64,000 nt of DNA from Elephas maximus indicus (GCF_024166365.1 NC_064820.1:85388001-85452000), one strand, 5' to 3'; positions 52,613 through 64,000 are shown, numbered from the stretch's first letter. The notes: generated by a model from the sequence alone, not told the origin. Made by a program: numbers and translations.

Positions 52613-55190
52613 GAGGCGGAGCCAAGATGGCAGAATAGACAGACACTTCCATGGAGCCCTCTTTACAACAAAGACCCAAAAAAACAAGTGAAATGAGTAT
52701 ATTTGTGACAAGCTGGGAGCCCTGAGCATCAAAGGCAAGCTTAGACAACGAACTGAGGGGCAGGGGAAGCAAGAGGCCGTTCAGAAGTGGAGAAGACTTA
52801 CTGGACCTGAATCGCGGGGAGCCCTCAGGCACCATTCCCGGAGTGGTGGCGGCAACGGCAGGCTGGTACTAGCGTTCGGCCAGTCTCCTCTGGGAGAAGC
52901 AGCCAGCCACACAGCCCCCTCACACCTCCAGAACCTGAGGAGAACAGCGCTCTCGATAAAAGCTAAGTACTTGCGCATATCTTACCGCGTCTCCCCACCC
53001 CCAAGCTGGCTTCAGCAGCTGAATCCCTGGGCCTGAGATAGACCCTGGTGAGCACCTAGAGCCATCCTCCCGGCCTTGGGGAAGGAAAAAATTTGCAACT
53101 GGGGGGAAAAGATAATTTGCTAGCTCCATTAACTGGGGGAGCTCAGGACAGAAGTGGCTCCTGTCCAGGCATAAACCATCCGTGGACCTTGAGCACTTTT
53201 CCCTTCTGCATGGACCTGTGTGGGCCTATTTCAGGAGAATAGGCCCCTGTTGGCAAACTCCAACCATTTCAGCTGTGTGGTGGAGAGGTGGGTGTTTGAC
53301 GTTTGACATTGCTTTGCCCGTTAAACAAGGTCCTCACCTACCCACAACAGGGACCTAAGGACTGGTAGCTCCACTCAGGTCACCCAGCCACCCACGACAA
53401 GGGTCCAAAGGTAACTGGTACCTCCCAGTCCTTACAACCAAAAACTTTGGGTGCCCATGGTCCCTCTGCAGAGCCCACCCCCCAGCACGCTCTAGGGAAC
53501 ACAGACGTGTTTTCCTCAGAGACACTTGGGGGTCGGTTCTCAGCCCCTGCCTTGTTCAGAGTGTGACCCCCTGCTGCAATCAGATACCGGTATATACGCC
53601 AATCACCCCTGCCCCTCTAAGACTGTAGAACAGAACCTGTGCCACACACTTGATATCAGCTACCTGGAAACCTGAGCTGAATTCATATAAGAAAACTGAA
53701 TGGACTCCTAGACTGATATACCTGATAACAGCTCTAGCCAGCTGGGGACAGGACACCAGAGCTCCAAAGGCGAAAATAATCAAGCTAGCTCACTCAAGCA
53801 ACCCGTAGGGGTATACCAAAACAAAACAAAGCAAGCAGCTATGACACAGTAAGCAAGCATAAACTAATACAATAACTTATAGATGGCTCAGAGACAACAG
53901 TCAATATCAAGTCACATAAAGAAACAGACCATAATCACCTCAGTAGGCTCTCAAAACAAAGAATCCAGGGATCTTCTAGATGAAAGTGCACTCTTGGAAT
54001 TACCAGATGCAGAATACAAAAGTTTAATATAGAGAACCCTTCAAGACATCAGGAAGGAAATGAGGCAATACGCAGAACAAGCCAAGGAACACACAGATAA
54101 AGCAACTGAAGAAATTAGAAAGATTATTCAGGAACATAATGAAAAGTTTAATAAGCTGGAAAAATCCATAGACAGACAGCAATCAGAAATTCATAAGATT
54201 AACAATAAAATTACAGAAATAGATAACTCAATAGAAAGTCAGAGGAGCAGAATTGAGCAAGTAGAAGCTAGAATTTCTGAACTCAAAGATAAATCACTTG
54301 GCACTAACATATTTGAAGAAAAATCAGATAAAAGAATTTTTAAAAATGAAGAAAACTTAAGTATCATGTGGGACTCTATCAAGAGAAATAACCTACGAGT
54401 GATTGGAGTACCAGAACAGGGAGGGATAACAGAAAATACAGAGAAAATTGTTGAAGATTTGTTGGCAGAAAAGTTCCCTGATATTGTGAAAGATGATAAT
54501 ATATCTATCCAAGATGCTCATTGAACTCCACATACGGTAGATCTTAAAAGAAAGTCACCAAGACATATTATAATCAAGCTTGCCAAAACCAAAGATAAAG
54601 AGACAATTATAAGAGCAGCGAGGGATAAAAGAAAAGTCACTTATGAAGGAGAACCAATAAGAAGAAGCTTGGACTACTCGGCAGAAACCATGCAAGCAAG
54701 AAGGCAATGGGATGGCATATTTAAAAAATTGAAGAAAAAAATTTGCCTGCCAAGAATCATATATCCATCAAAACTGACTCTTAAATATGAAGGTGAACTT
54801 AAGACATGTCCAGATAAACACAAGTTGAGGGAATTTGTAAAAACCAAGCCAAAACTACTAGATATACTAAAGGGAGTTCTTTGGTTAGAAAACCAATAAT
54901 CTCAGCTATCAACCCAAGACTAGAACACTGGGCAGAGCAACCAGAAGTCAACCCAGACAGGGAAATCCAAAAAAACAAAGCAAGATTTAAAAAAAAAAAA
55001 AAGCCCAACACAGGGTAATGGCGATGTTATTATATAAAAGAAGACAACATTAAAATAATAAAGAGGGACTAAGAAATGTAATCATACACCTTCAATATGG
55101 AGAGGAAGATGCTGTGACACAAAGAAGTTAGTTTTAAATTTAGAAAAATAGGGGTAAAAATTAGGTAACCACAAAGGAGACAAACTATCC
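52613..55190 (+). mobile_element. L1, 5' half only (5'UTR and ORF1)
   Basis: Starts with GAGGCGGAGCCAAGATGG, the canonical L1 5' end, with the YY1-type motif at 52,623-52,630. It contains a complete 5'UTR, ORF1 and about 290 bases of inter-ORF region. It then stops in a SINE fragment at 55,195, with no ORF2 and no 3' end. L1 copies usually lose the 5' end, so this is the opposite pattern and implies a later deletion or rearrangement. Confidence 0.85.
53883..54899 (+). pseudogene. L1 ORF1, full length with two in-frame stops
   Basis: The ATG at 53,883 and the stop at 54,897-54,899 stay in one frame of 339 codons including the stop, the usual length of mammalian L1 ORF1. Only two in-frame stops break it. 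One is a TAG at 54,030-54,032, where the other copy has a tyrosine codon. The other is a TGA at 54,522-54,524, which looks like CpG decay of a CGA codon. Domains in order are an N-terminal region, a long coiled coil rich in E, K, I and Q (about 54,060-54,340), an RRM starting near NLRVIGVPE (about 54,388) and a C-terminal domain (about 54,540-54,890). The family protein trimerises and binds L1 RNA. Confidence 0.85.
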
Positions 55191-55194
55191 TACT

Positions 55195-55275
55195 CATGGT
55201 GCCCCAGCACGTGTTGGAACTGCCAACCTTTTGCCTACTAGTCAAATGCTTAACCGTTTCCACCATCCAGGGAAG
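55195..55275 (-). mobile_element. AfroSINE head fragment, reverse
   Basis: GTTGGAACTGCCAACCTTTT, then GTCAAATGCTTAACCGTTTC. It marks the broken 3' edge of the L1. Confidence 0.7.
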
Positions 55276-56269
55276 CTTTAATATGTAAAAGGCTTGTAAA
55301 GTTCCTGTTTTGCGAACTGGCTGTTCATGTATATGCCTTTCCCATTTACGTTATCTGTTTAAGGTGTTTGCGTTTTACTTTTCTATTTTCATTTTCCTCA
55401 TACTGTAGTATGAAAATACTTCTGTCTCAAAATACACATTTTTATACATCAGTCTCTGCTATTAGACTATGGTTCCTTAAGCACGGTGGTCTCATATATT
55501 TGGGTGCAGTACATAACACATAGTAGAAAGAAAGAATCTTGTATTTTGCAGAATTATTTTTAGGGTTAAAGTGGATAATATAAGCAAAGCATCTAAGGCA
55601 GTGCTTGTCACATAGCAGACTCAATTAATAATGAATACTATTATTATTTTTTAATTATTTTAGGCAATTAAAGTTTCACTATTAGGCTGAAACACACAAT
55701 TCCTCTTAGAGTTTAGGAAAATCACAGTTGGAGACATTAAGTACTTTTGAAACACCACAAATCAATAAATTGCAGATTTAGGATTTGAACTGTGATTCTC
55801 AAATCTTTCACCACAAATCATATCCGCCTGGAATATTCTTGAGATAGTACAACTCTCGCAATTTTTGAAAGGCCAGTCTGAATTTTTAACTGGTAAAACC
55901 CTTTGACAACTAATGGATTCTTTTATCCCAGTCTACAATGACACCTTGATGCCACAGATGTTTCTCTTCCCTCGTTTAAATTTATAGGAAACTTGTGATA
56001 AAAATAGTAAAACTTAACAAGAACAGAAGTACATCACATGAGTGACATTTTATTTCTCCATCAGAGAAGTTAGCTTTTGCTTTTAGACAGGGGAGGCAAC
56101 TGTTCTTGTGGCCACTGTTTGAAAAGCAGAACTAAACCTACAGGAATGTCCAGTGGGCTGGAGGGCTTGGAGGTCCGGGATTGGAGCGTTTCTGTGGTTG
56201 CCTGGTTGGGAGTGGGGATGTTGGGGACAGGAAGCAAAGCTAGCTTGAGTTTTAAAAGTTAGGTTTCTA
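55276..56269. other. Unassigned stretch upstream of the CpG island
   Basis: A MIR-like 3' end (GGCAGTGCTTGTCACATAGC) lies near 55,590-55,660. No other feature is seen. GC content rises from about 56,080. Confidence 0.45.
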
Positions 56270-57300
56270 GAGAGGACCGCAGCGCTGGCAACAGGCCCGG
56301 TTAGGTCCGGAGCAGGCTGGTGTGTCCAGTACAGACCTGCACGCGACGCCCTCCACTGACGGAGGAGATTGGGTTGGGGGAAGCTGCATCTAGGTCAGCG
56401 AGGGCAAGAGGAAGACGGACATTGACGCGGGTCCCCTCCCAATCCCGGCTACAGGGCGTCTGGCGGGAAGCCGACTCCAGACCTAAGACCGAGTCTTCAG
56501 GTTTCCCCGTCACCCCAGAACCTTCTCGGCACTTCCGCTAAAAACCTGGCGGCCAACCTCGGACCCCTCACCGCAGCGCGCAGGCGCGTCGGGACGAGGG
56601 GAGGCCGAGGACGCAGACGGAGGAGGCGTGTGATCCGAAGGAAAACCTCCTGTGCGCCTGCGCCGTCCTCTCCTCCTCCCCGCCCCCCGGTCGGGGGGAA
56701 ACAAACCCGGAGCCGTTGTCGCGCACTCTCCGGACTCCCGGCCGGGGTTGATCTTCAGTCGTCAGTGCAGCGTCGCGTCGCGTGCCCCGAGAGCTCCACA
56801 GGGGTGTGGGGAGGTAAGAGCGCCCGTCACAGCCCGTCTTGGCCTCTCCTCAGCCCGGCTGCCCTCCCGGAGGGGGCGGGGTGGACGCTGGACCAGCGGA
56901 CCTCGGCTCCTGTTCTGGCCCTCCTCTTCCCCCAAGGAGCGAGCCTGGCTCCCCGACCTCCTCCTCCTCCCGAGCCCCTTCCCCGGCCCTCAAATCTCCC
57001 GCCCCCTCGGTGGAGCCTGGAGGCCCCAGCCGGGCTTGGAGGGCGATCGCAGCGGCTGTTGCCGGGTCCACCCACTCGGGCCGCCCGGAGGGCTGGGCGC
57101 TGCCGGGAGTGACCCTCCGGCCGCGGCGGGTGGGGGATTCCTCCGCGCCCGCTAGAGCCGCCTGACCCGCCCCGGAGGGTCTGCACTTGCAGGAGCGAAC
57201 CCTTCCCCAGAGCGGTAGCCTCTGAGCTGGAAGGACTCGGTCTCCGCAGACGGATCTGTCGTCGCTGCCTGCACTCCCGCATCGATGCATTTTGTCTTCA
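56270..57300. promoter_or_regulatory. CpG island, probable housekeeping-type promoter
   Basis: This 1-kb GC-rich block has frequent CpG in an otherwise AT-rich, CpG-poor window. It holds an ETS-like ACTTCCGC (56,531-56,538), NRF1-like CGCGCAGGCGC (56,577-56,587) and TGCGCCTGCGC (56,653-56,663), and a GC box GGGGGCGGGG (56,872-56,881). No TATA box is evident. These features fit a TATA-less promoter of a broadly expressed gene. The gene cannot be identified because no coding exon is recognised. Transcription could run either way or both, and the plus strand is favoured by the splice donor at 56,814. Long frames on both strands here are expected from high GC and are not taken as genes. Confidence 0.8.
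56690..56813 (+). other. Candidate non-coding first exon with 5' splice site
   Basis: GGGGAG|GTAAGAG at 56,808-56,820 is a near-consensus 5' splice site 150 bases downstream of the NRF1-like pair. The 5' limit is a guess, since the start of transcription cannot be read from sequence. A candidate acceptor TTTTGTCTTCATTTTAG ends at 57,306, but the sequence after it looks intronic, so the next real exon may lie outside the window. Confidence 0.4.
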
Positions 57301-58049
57301 TTTTAGACCAGAAGGATGTGGTGGTATTCTTTCCCACCTCTACCTTTTCTTTTGTACCTTTGAAAAATTTTAAAACATAGTTTTTACACGATTAATTGTG
57401 CTACCGTGATTGCGAATTATTATAACCCAGACTAAGTATTGCTATGTGGATGTTTTTGTTAGTTTGACTCGTATGGAAATCAGCCCGTAAATTTGATATT
57501 AAGTTAATCTTTTTAATTAAAAATACACAATTGCTTGATCAAATCAACTTTCTCCGTTTATTCGTTTGAGCCTGCCGTTTCTTGATTTGGCAGACGTTTA
57601 ATAGCTTGATCCAGTAAAACTATATATAATTTTCCACCCAATTTTTTCCTTTTTTCCTCCCCCATGTATTAAACTGCATGCTTAAAGAAATAAATAAAAA
57701 TGAATAGCAAAAAATAAGGGAAAAAAATCAACCATAATCTCACCGTTTAAAAGTAATCAACCACTGTTCATATTTTGAGTCTTTTCCTTTCAGTCTTTTT
57801 TTCCCGTGTGCGTTTTCTTAATTAAGATGATGAGGTTTTATATACAGTTGGATTGCCCACTTCTCTCAATTAACGTCATATTTTAAGCATTTCCCCAAGC
57901 TTTTAAAAAACTTCATAACATAACTTTATTACGTTTTTATTATACAAGTAGTACATGAGCAAAATCTCTTTCGAAACAAAACATTACCGATAAAGCAAAA
58001 TTCTCATTTAATTATCATCCCCAATCATGTTACATAGTATAATTGTACC
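57301..58049. other. AT-rich stretch, probably intronic
   Basis: An old-repeat resemblance at 57,720-57,910 (same unknown family as 50,940-51,080). No exon is seen. Confidence 0.4.
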
Positions 58050-58440
58050 ACAGTTTATTTAAACCAATAGTTCTCACAGTTGAGGTCCTAAAGAGTTTTT
58101 GGTTTCTAATATATTATATTTCTCATTAATTGGGAAAAATTAAAAATTTTAATATTATTAATTTAAAATAACAGTCACATACAATAACAAAAAATATTTC
58201 TAAAACGAAATTTAGTGAGAAGAGTGGCTTTGTGTTACATTTTTGCAAATCACTTTAATGCTTGATTGGATTCTCCTATCTACTTCTCCATTCAGTCTGG
58301 TGTGCTATCTTGTTTAGGTTGAAGAATATGAAGAAAATCCAACTTTCCACAGATGGGTAGTTGGAAAAGAGAGGATCGGCAAACACCCTAAAAGGGTCTT
58401 GGGGATTTCTAGGGGTCCTCAGATCACGGTTTGAGGCAGC
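58050..58440. mobile_element. Old DNA-transposon relic
   Basis: Ends look like inverted repeats (CAATAGTTCTCACAGTTGAG on the left, CACGGTTTGAGGCAGCTGAT on the right). Inner blocks 'TGAGAAGAGTGGCTTTGTGT' and 'AAAGGGTCTTGGGGATTTCT' resemble a known mammalian non-autonomous DNA transposon that I cannot name. Confidence 0.5.
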
Positions 58441-58499
58441 TGATTTAACGCTTTTTGTACTGATGGACTATGAAGTCCTTTGGAATTTTACACTTTTGC

Positions 58500-59000
58500 A
58501 AATGTTGCAACCTTGAATTTCGTTTTTGTAATGTGTTCTTGTGCACAAGTGCTAGTGTTTCTTTAGAAGTAGCATTGCTAGGTCATAGAGTAAGCGCTTT
58601 TTTTTTGAAGTATTGATAGACATAAACGTTACTTTTGATACCTGCAAAAATTCCTGTTGTGTCCTAATGTTGATGTTTAAATTGTTTCAGCTAGTGATTC
58701 AGTGGAACATTTTGTCTGATATTTTCAATTGTTTTGGATTTTTTAAAATTTTTAGAAAGAATTGTTAGGAATATTTTTGAGGCTATTAATAGATATTGTC
58801 ACACTGTTTTCCTGAGACATTGTACAGTTTACTTCCTATCATTGGTATCTGAGAAGCTCTTCGTATTACAGTCTTAGCAACACTGAGTATTGCTATTGTT
58901 AAAAAATTTTATTTTTCCAATTTAGTAGGCTAGAAATGGTATGTATGCTAATTCACATTATTTCAGTAGTGCAGGCTGTACATTGAACTTTTTTCATAAT
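58500..59000 (-). mobile_element. Ancient L1 fragment, reverse (weak)
   Basis: 'AGAAGTAGCATTGCTAGGTC' and 'GTTTACTTCCTATCATTGGT' follow the order of inverted L1 ORF2 3' sequence, strongly diverged. Confidence 0.35.
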
Positions 59001-59459
59001 CTTAGTTACCTGTTCATATTATTTACCCGTTTATATATGAGTATTCAAGTGTTTTTCTAACAAATTTGTATTATTTTAAATTGTAAGGATGCATGCTATA
59101 ATTTTTTTAAGGGAAGGAACAAAATTATCTTTTGTTTTTTTCCTGTTTACAAAAGTATTACGTGTTTGTTAAAAAAAAAAAAGTTAAAATAGCATAGAGA
59201 TATACAGCATTATTAACAGATTGATGTATATTCCTCCATTTTTTTCTCTCTGTGCCTTTGCTAATACTTTGTTTTTTTTAACCAATTTATTTGGGGAAAT
59301 GGGCTATGCTATGCGTAATATTTTGCAATTTGATTTTTTTTTCCCATTTAACATTATATACTGCATATTTTTCTATATAAGTACCTATGACTCTGGGTAC
59401 AGTCTTACCCAGAGTGGCTTTTGGGAACACTAATTGTGATCTTTAGTTACCTGATGTAA
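59001..59459. other. Unassigned AT-rich stretch
   Basis: T-rich, with possible old-repeat traces at 59,170-59,390. Nothing firm. Confidence 0.4.
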
Positions 59460-59960
59460 GGCTCCTCTCCTCTTCTACCTTCTCTTTTTAGGTGATCTCT
59501 TCCGTTAACAGCTGTGTGCTGTCAACTCCCAAATATTTATCTATCTCAGACTTCTCTCCTGAACTCCAGATCCTTATATTATACTGTCTGTTGGATATCT
59601 TCACCAGGATGTTCTCAAGGTACTTCAAACAACAGTCCAAAAGTGAAATCAAGTTTTCCCTGAAGGCTGCTCCTCTTTGTATTGCTGGTTATGGTCATTG
59701 GTACCGCCATATACCCGGTCTCCCATGGTAGAAACCTGGCAGTAATCCTAGCTTTCTCCCTTGCTTTCCCTCACCAAAAGTTCCCACTCTTTAGCCACTT
59801 TTGAATCTATCTCCTCTCCATCTCTACTGTACTGTCTCAGCTCAATCCCGTCATCTCTCATCTTAACCATTTTAGGAGTCTCCTTGCCGTTTTCCGGTTT
59901 TGCCCATTTTCTGATTAATCTTCCATACTGCTGCCAAAATGTTTTTGTTTTGTTATCATG
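59460..59960 (+). mobile_element. L2 LINE fragment
   Basis: 'CTCTCCTGAACTCCAGATCC', 'TGTTGGATATCTTCACCAGG', 'CCTGGCAGTAATCCTAGCTT' and the following block match the order of the mammalian L2 ORF2 3' region. Diverged, with no usable frame. Confidence 0.55.
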
Positions 59961-60542
59961 AGATTTAAAAAATATTTTTTGTAAGTGTTGTAAATATTCA
60001 TCTGTAAATTCGAGAGTACATAAAGAATCAAGTGATTAAAAGACTTATCTAAACCAGATTATCCTATGTATGCAAAAAAAAAAAAAAACTTCTTTAGAAC
60101 AGGGAGTATGTCTTATATATTTTTTTGTGTCTCGTACAGTATTTGGTAGATTGCTGACACAATAAATACATCTTGGTTGATTGAAATGGGAATTATATGC
60201 AGCTTAATAGGATTTCATGTTAAAAGGTTTCAGTGTACAGAATTTGCATTGCCATACTTTTTATAAATTCTTGGATTATATTATCATACTTTTTTTGTCT
60301 CTTTCTAGGCATCTCAAATAACAGTCTTTAGTAGTACATTGTTAACAAGTAGGGATAATCTGTAAATAGATATTATTTAATGAATTTCATAGTTTATTAG
60401 AGAAATTGTCTGCCTTTCTCTAATGAAAAACTATTTCTAGACATTTCAGTTTCTGTTCTTTTTTTAATATATGCATTGTATATTCAGAGTTTCTTCACTA
60501 CTTTTATATTTATTTTTAATTTAATGTTTATCAAAAGGAACA
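59961..60542. other. Unassigned AT-rich stretch
   Basis: Nothing recognised. A-tract at 60,075-60,088. Confidence 0.5.
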
Positions 60543-60752
60543 AAACAAACAAAAAAGCATTGCCATTGAGTCAATTTTGACTCATAGCAACCCTGTAGAA
60601 CAGAGTGGAACTGCCTCATAGTTTCCAAGGCTGTAAATCTTTATGGAAGCAGACGGCTACATCTTTCTCCTGTGGACCAACTGGTTGTTTTGAACCCCAA
60701 CCTTTTAGTTAACACCCGAGCGCTTAACCACTGTGCCACCAGCACTGTCGAA
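60543..60752 (-). mobile_element. AfroSINE, long-body subtype, reverse
   Basis: Tail CATTGCCATTGAGTCAATTT, body CTTTATGGAAGCAGACGGCT, inverted head GCTTAACCACTGTGCCACCA. Target duplication not clear. Confidence 0.85.
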
Positions 60753-61589
60753 GGGACACCTGTACGTAATTCAGAGAGTCAGATAATACTACAAGGCTTA
60801 TAATGAAAAACAACAGTCTTCTGCCCCGATCCTTCTCACCCCTGAATCCCACTGTCCCAAAGCAGCCTCTCAAAATCAACTTTCCTCATCTGAACCATAG
60901 AACATGATTTGAGTAACTATTTTCCCAGTTCTTGCAAGGATGGTACATAACTAGTAACACTTGAAATGCATAGGAAAGAAGTTAATTATTACATAAAGTG
61001 AATGCCTGAGGGCATTAAGGCATAATTCTCTTGCTGAACCTCTCTCTTGTGAAAGGCTGCTCCAGAGACAATGACTTTTTGATTCTTTTCACCTCCAGTT
61101 TTTTAAATAACATGCTTACTTATCTGTTTCACCCATGCGTGCATGCGCACAGATACACACAAGCACATATACATCTGCCCTAGTTTTAGGTTATTATTTA
61201 CCACCTTCCTATTATAGAAGATGGAAGTATAGGCCTCTTACACCAACCCCCATCTTTAGACACTGCACTTCTTCTTTTTACCCTTTATATTCCCAGTTTA
61301 GTTATATGTTAATTTTTAGTTGAACCTTTTTTTTTTTTTTAAACCTGACTTTAACTGTAAACATTGGGTACAGCTGAACCAGGAAGTATATTGGAAAGGT
61401 ATTTCTTTTCTTGTATAATATTTTGGTTTAGCAGAGTTAATAGTTATCTTAGTTCTTTGATAAATCTTTCTTTCATGTATCTTTATAAATGTATGTTTTG
61501 TATCTTTTTAATGTATCTTTCATATCTCTTATTTATTAACAACCTCTCAGACAGCATATATAAATCTCCTTTTAGTAGACTGAAACACT
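60753..61589. other. Unassigned stretch
   Basis: No exon or repeat identified. T-tract at 61,328-61,341. Confidence 0.5.
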
Positions 61590-62690
61590 CCAGATAATCT
61601 GTTTGTTTTGCAACCTCTCTTCTGTAGTGCTCTGTCACTCTGCTTCCATCTGGATAGGTTGCTTTCTAGGCCTATTGCACAGCTATTGTGGTGTGCTTTT
61701 TTATGGTCGCACACCAATTTCATTTCTCCCTCTCTTCTGTGTTGGTAGCCTGTTTTCTGGATTTCAGATCTTCCTCTTTGTTGGTGGCTCCTGCATGTTG
61801 GTAGAGTACATCCTCCTGTACCTTCCTGAGGAAGAATGAAAGGAGGCACATTTTTTAGGTTCTTCTGTGTCTAAACATGTTTTTTTGTTCTGTCCTCCCA
61901 CTTGATTGATAACAAACCTGAGTATAGAATTCTAGACTGGAAACAACTTACTTTGGAATTCTAGAGGCATAGTTCTATTGTCTTTGCCTTCTAGTGTTGC
62001 TATTGAGAAGTCTAATGGTAACCAATATTTTGTATATAACTTAGTGTCTTTATCTTGAAGCTTTTATATTCATTCAGCAAGTATGTATAGAGCACTTTCT
62101 ATGTGCCAGGCACAGATCAAGATGCTTTGAATATATGGGTGAACAAAAGTGACAAGATCCCTGCCTGCATGGAGCTTGAATTCGGGAGAGGGAGGGGTTG
62201 TTCTTGATGATAAACAACAAATATAATAAAAAAGTACAGTACAGAAAATGTTAGAAGGTCATAAATAAGAGCTTTAGAAAAGAGAAGAAAGAGCAGGATA
62301 GGAGGTGTGGGTCAGGAATATTGGGGAAAGGAAAGGTGAGGAGTGCAGATTGCTGTATTAAATGGGGTGCATCTTCCCTTAAACTACCCAGGTATTACAA
62401 AATTTCACAGTACTGTGACTTGCTGAGGGTTTTTCATTCATTGTCTTGGGCCCTAGATGGGCCCTTTCCTCCCAGAGACCGTATACTTCAGTTCTGGGAT
62501 ATTTTATTTGATAACTTCCTCCTTTATTTTGTTTTCCTTGCTTCTGGATCTCTTGTTATTTAGATATTGGACCGCATTATTTTGATTCTCTATTTTTCTG
62601 ATCTTTTCTTCCCTATTTTCCATTCCTTTGTCTTTTTGTTCTGCTTTTTAGGATATTTCCTCAGCTTTATTTTCAGTACCTTGGTTGCAT
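61590..62690 (-). mobile_element. Ancient L1-like segment, reverse (tentative)
   Basis: 'GTATAGAATTCTAGACTGGA', 'CTAGTGTTGCTATTGAGAAG' and, after a break, 'TTTGATAACTTCCTCCTTTA' with 'CATTCCTTTGTCTTTTTGTT' resemble old L1 sequence in reverse. The break at about 62,068-62,290 holds a separate old repeat ('CACTTTCTATGTGCCAGGCA', 'CCCTGCCTGCATGGAGCTTG'). Family names are uncertain. Confidence 0.4.
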
Positions 62691-62699
62691 TTTTTAATT

Positions 62700-64000
62700 T
62701 TTTAAAACTTTTGTACAGTTTTAGATTGACAGAGTTCCCATATACCCCACACCCAATTTCCTCTATTATTAACAACTTGACATCGGTTTGGTGCATTTGT
62801 CAGGATTAATGAACCAATACAGATACATTATTATTAACTAAAGTCCATTTTTTATTCATGTCTGCTCAGTTTTTCCCTAATAATATGTTTTTTCTATTTC
62901 AGGATCCCATTCAGGATACCACATTGCATTGAGTAGTCATGTCTCTTTATGTTATGACAGTTTTTCTGACTTTTCTTGTTTTTGATGCCCTTGACTGTTC
63001 TTGGGATTACTGGGCAGGTATTTCGTAGAATGTCAGTTGGGATTTGGCTGATATTTTTTTTTTTTTTTTCGTGATTAGACTAGGGTAATATGTTTTAGGG
63101 AGAAGGACAGGAGAGGTAAAATGCCATTCTCAAACACATTATATTATCAACATGACTAATCACTGTTGATTTTAACCTTGATCGCCTGGTCTGCGGTGGT
63201 GTTGGTCAGGTCTCTCCACTGTAAAGTTACTCTTTTTTTTTTTCTCTCTACCTTTCTATATTGTACTCTTTGGAAGAAGTAAACACTATGTATATTTAAG
63301 GAGTGATGGGTTGTGTTCTACCTCCTTAAGGGCGAAGTATTTACAAAAATTATTTGAAATTTTTCTGTTTGGGAGATTTGCTTATTCCCCACTTACTTTT
63401 ATTCAGTCATTTATTATGTCAGCATGGACTCATGTATTCATTTTATAGTTTGGGCTACAGTCCAGTACTACTTTATTTTATTGCTCAAATTGTTCCAGCT
63501 TTACCACTGGGAGCCCTTTCATTTGGCTCCTGTGTTGCTTTCACATACCCCTATCTGTGGGTATGTGTGTGTTTGCATGCATGTGTGCTTTCTTTGTGTG
63601 TGTGTTTGTATGCATGCACACTTTCTTATTCTAAGGCACTACAGGATGTTCCACGCTCATCTTGCATGTTTCCTGCCCCAGTCCTAGAATCAGCCCTTTC
63701 TCCAAGTAGCCTTGATTCCTTTTTTTGGAGAATGGTATTAGAAACCAAGATCTGGGTGCTAAGTGTGGTTGTTGCCACTGGAATGTTGTTGCTTCTATAG
63801 GTCCTCTCAGTTGACAGAGCAATGAGGTATATATTATATATACTAATCTGTGTATGCACATATTTCTGTATTTCTATATGTAACCATCTGGATCCATAGT
63901 AAGCTACACATGAGTTTGTACTGATGGTTCCAGCACTAATCCATTACCATATGGATCATTCTAGCTTCCTCCCCTTTTATTTCTGTAACTTCCCACTCCC
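62700..64000 (-). mobile_element. L1M 3'UTR, reverse, to the window edge
   Basis: Long inverted 3'UTR of an ancient L1: 'GATACCACATTGCATTGAGT', 'AACCTTGATCGCCTGGTCTG', 'ATTGTACTCTTTGGAAGAAG', 'AAATTGTTCCAGCTTTACCA', 'AAACCAAGATCTGGGTGCTA', then 'TCCATTACCATATGGATCAT'. It shares its left part with 6,045-6,490. The 148-codon frame at 63,354-63,800 lies inside it and is accidental. Confidence 0.65.
63562..63618. repeat. TG-rich tandem duplication
   Basis: GTGTGTTTGCATGCATGTG followed by TTTCTTTGTGTGTGTGTTTG and TATGCATGCACA: a block of about 35 bases is repeated imperfectly. Confidence 0.65.

Noticed and set aside
56630-57290. Long overlapping frames of 100-167 codons on both strands in the GC-rich block
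   Set aside because: High GC removes stop codons in all frames. The products are rich in P, R, G, S and A with no known motif, and frames overlap on both strands.
57290-57360. Coding exon after the acceptor at 57,306
   Set aside because: No good splice donor follows, the sequence quickly becomes AT-rich and intron-like, and no protein family is recognised.
63354-63800. 148-codon frame near the right edge
   Set aside because: Lies entirely in an inverted ancient L1 3'UTR and includes TG-repeat-encoded residues.
1-64000. CRISPR array, bacterial operon, prophage or plasmid features
   Set aside because: No regularly spaced repeats, no dense coding and no ribosome-binding sites; repeat content is mammalian.

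Overview
This window looks like nuclear genomic DNA from an afrotherian mammal, most likely an elephant. The main evidence is about thirty copies or fragments of AfroSINE, a tRNA-headed SINE whose 3' tail comes from an RTE LINE. Its consensus-like opening GCCCTGGTGGCGCAGTGG and tail GGTCGCTATGAGTCGG recur on both strands. Several copies of the partner RTE (BovB-like) LINE are present, as are L1 elements, MaLR-type LTRs and older mammalian repeats (MIR, L2, MER5A, L1M). Species is inferred from repeat families recognised by eye and not from a database search.

No protein-coding exon of a host gene could be recognised. The longer reading frames belong to L1 or RTE relics or to the GC-rich island. 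The one strong sign of a host gene is a CpG island at about 56,270-57,300. It carries NRF1-like, ETS-like and GC-box motifs and a consensus 5' splice site at 56,813/56,814. If it is a plus-strand promoter, the remaining 7 kb would be first-intron sequence.

Layout. 1-2,600: MaLR LTRs, one split by an RTE insertion. 2,668-2,700: a tiny retrocopy of a tRNA 3' end. 2,740-14,730: 'copy A' of an old local duplication, interrupted by an LTR, an inverted RTE pair and a minus-strand L1. 14,740-25,130: sparse repeats and unassigned AT-rich DNA. 25,130-26,445: an inverted duplication (LTR plus 82 bp flank, 184 bp loop, mirrored). 27,021-27,926: a DNA-transposon relic and a separate long imperfect hairpin. 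28,802-40,081: an 11.3 kb L1 block with one full-length unit and two extra 3' ends. 41,880-49,210: 'copy B' of the duplication, carrying a younger L1. 49,210-52,490: SINEs, MER5A, MIR, an L1 fragment and short 'copy C'. 52,613-55,190: the 5' half of another L1 with a nearly complete ORF1. 55,200-64,000: the CpG island, then old L1M, L2 and DNA-transposon relics.

The observations most worth checking are the collinear A/B(/C) duplication, the tRNA-fragment retrocopy with CCA, poly(A) and target-site duplication, the two inverted structures, the L1 block with internal poly(A) tails that looks like template jumping, and the CpG-island promoter. No dedicated biological system such as CRISPR, a prophage or a gene cluster was seen.
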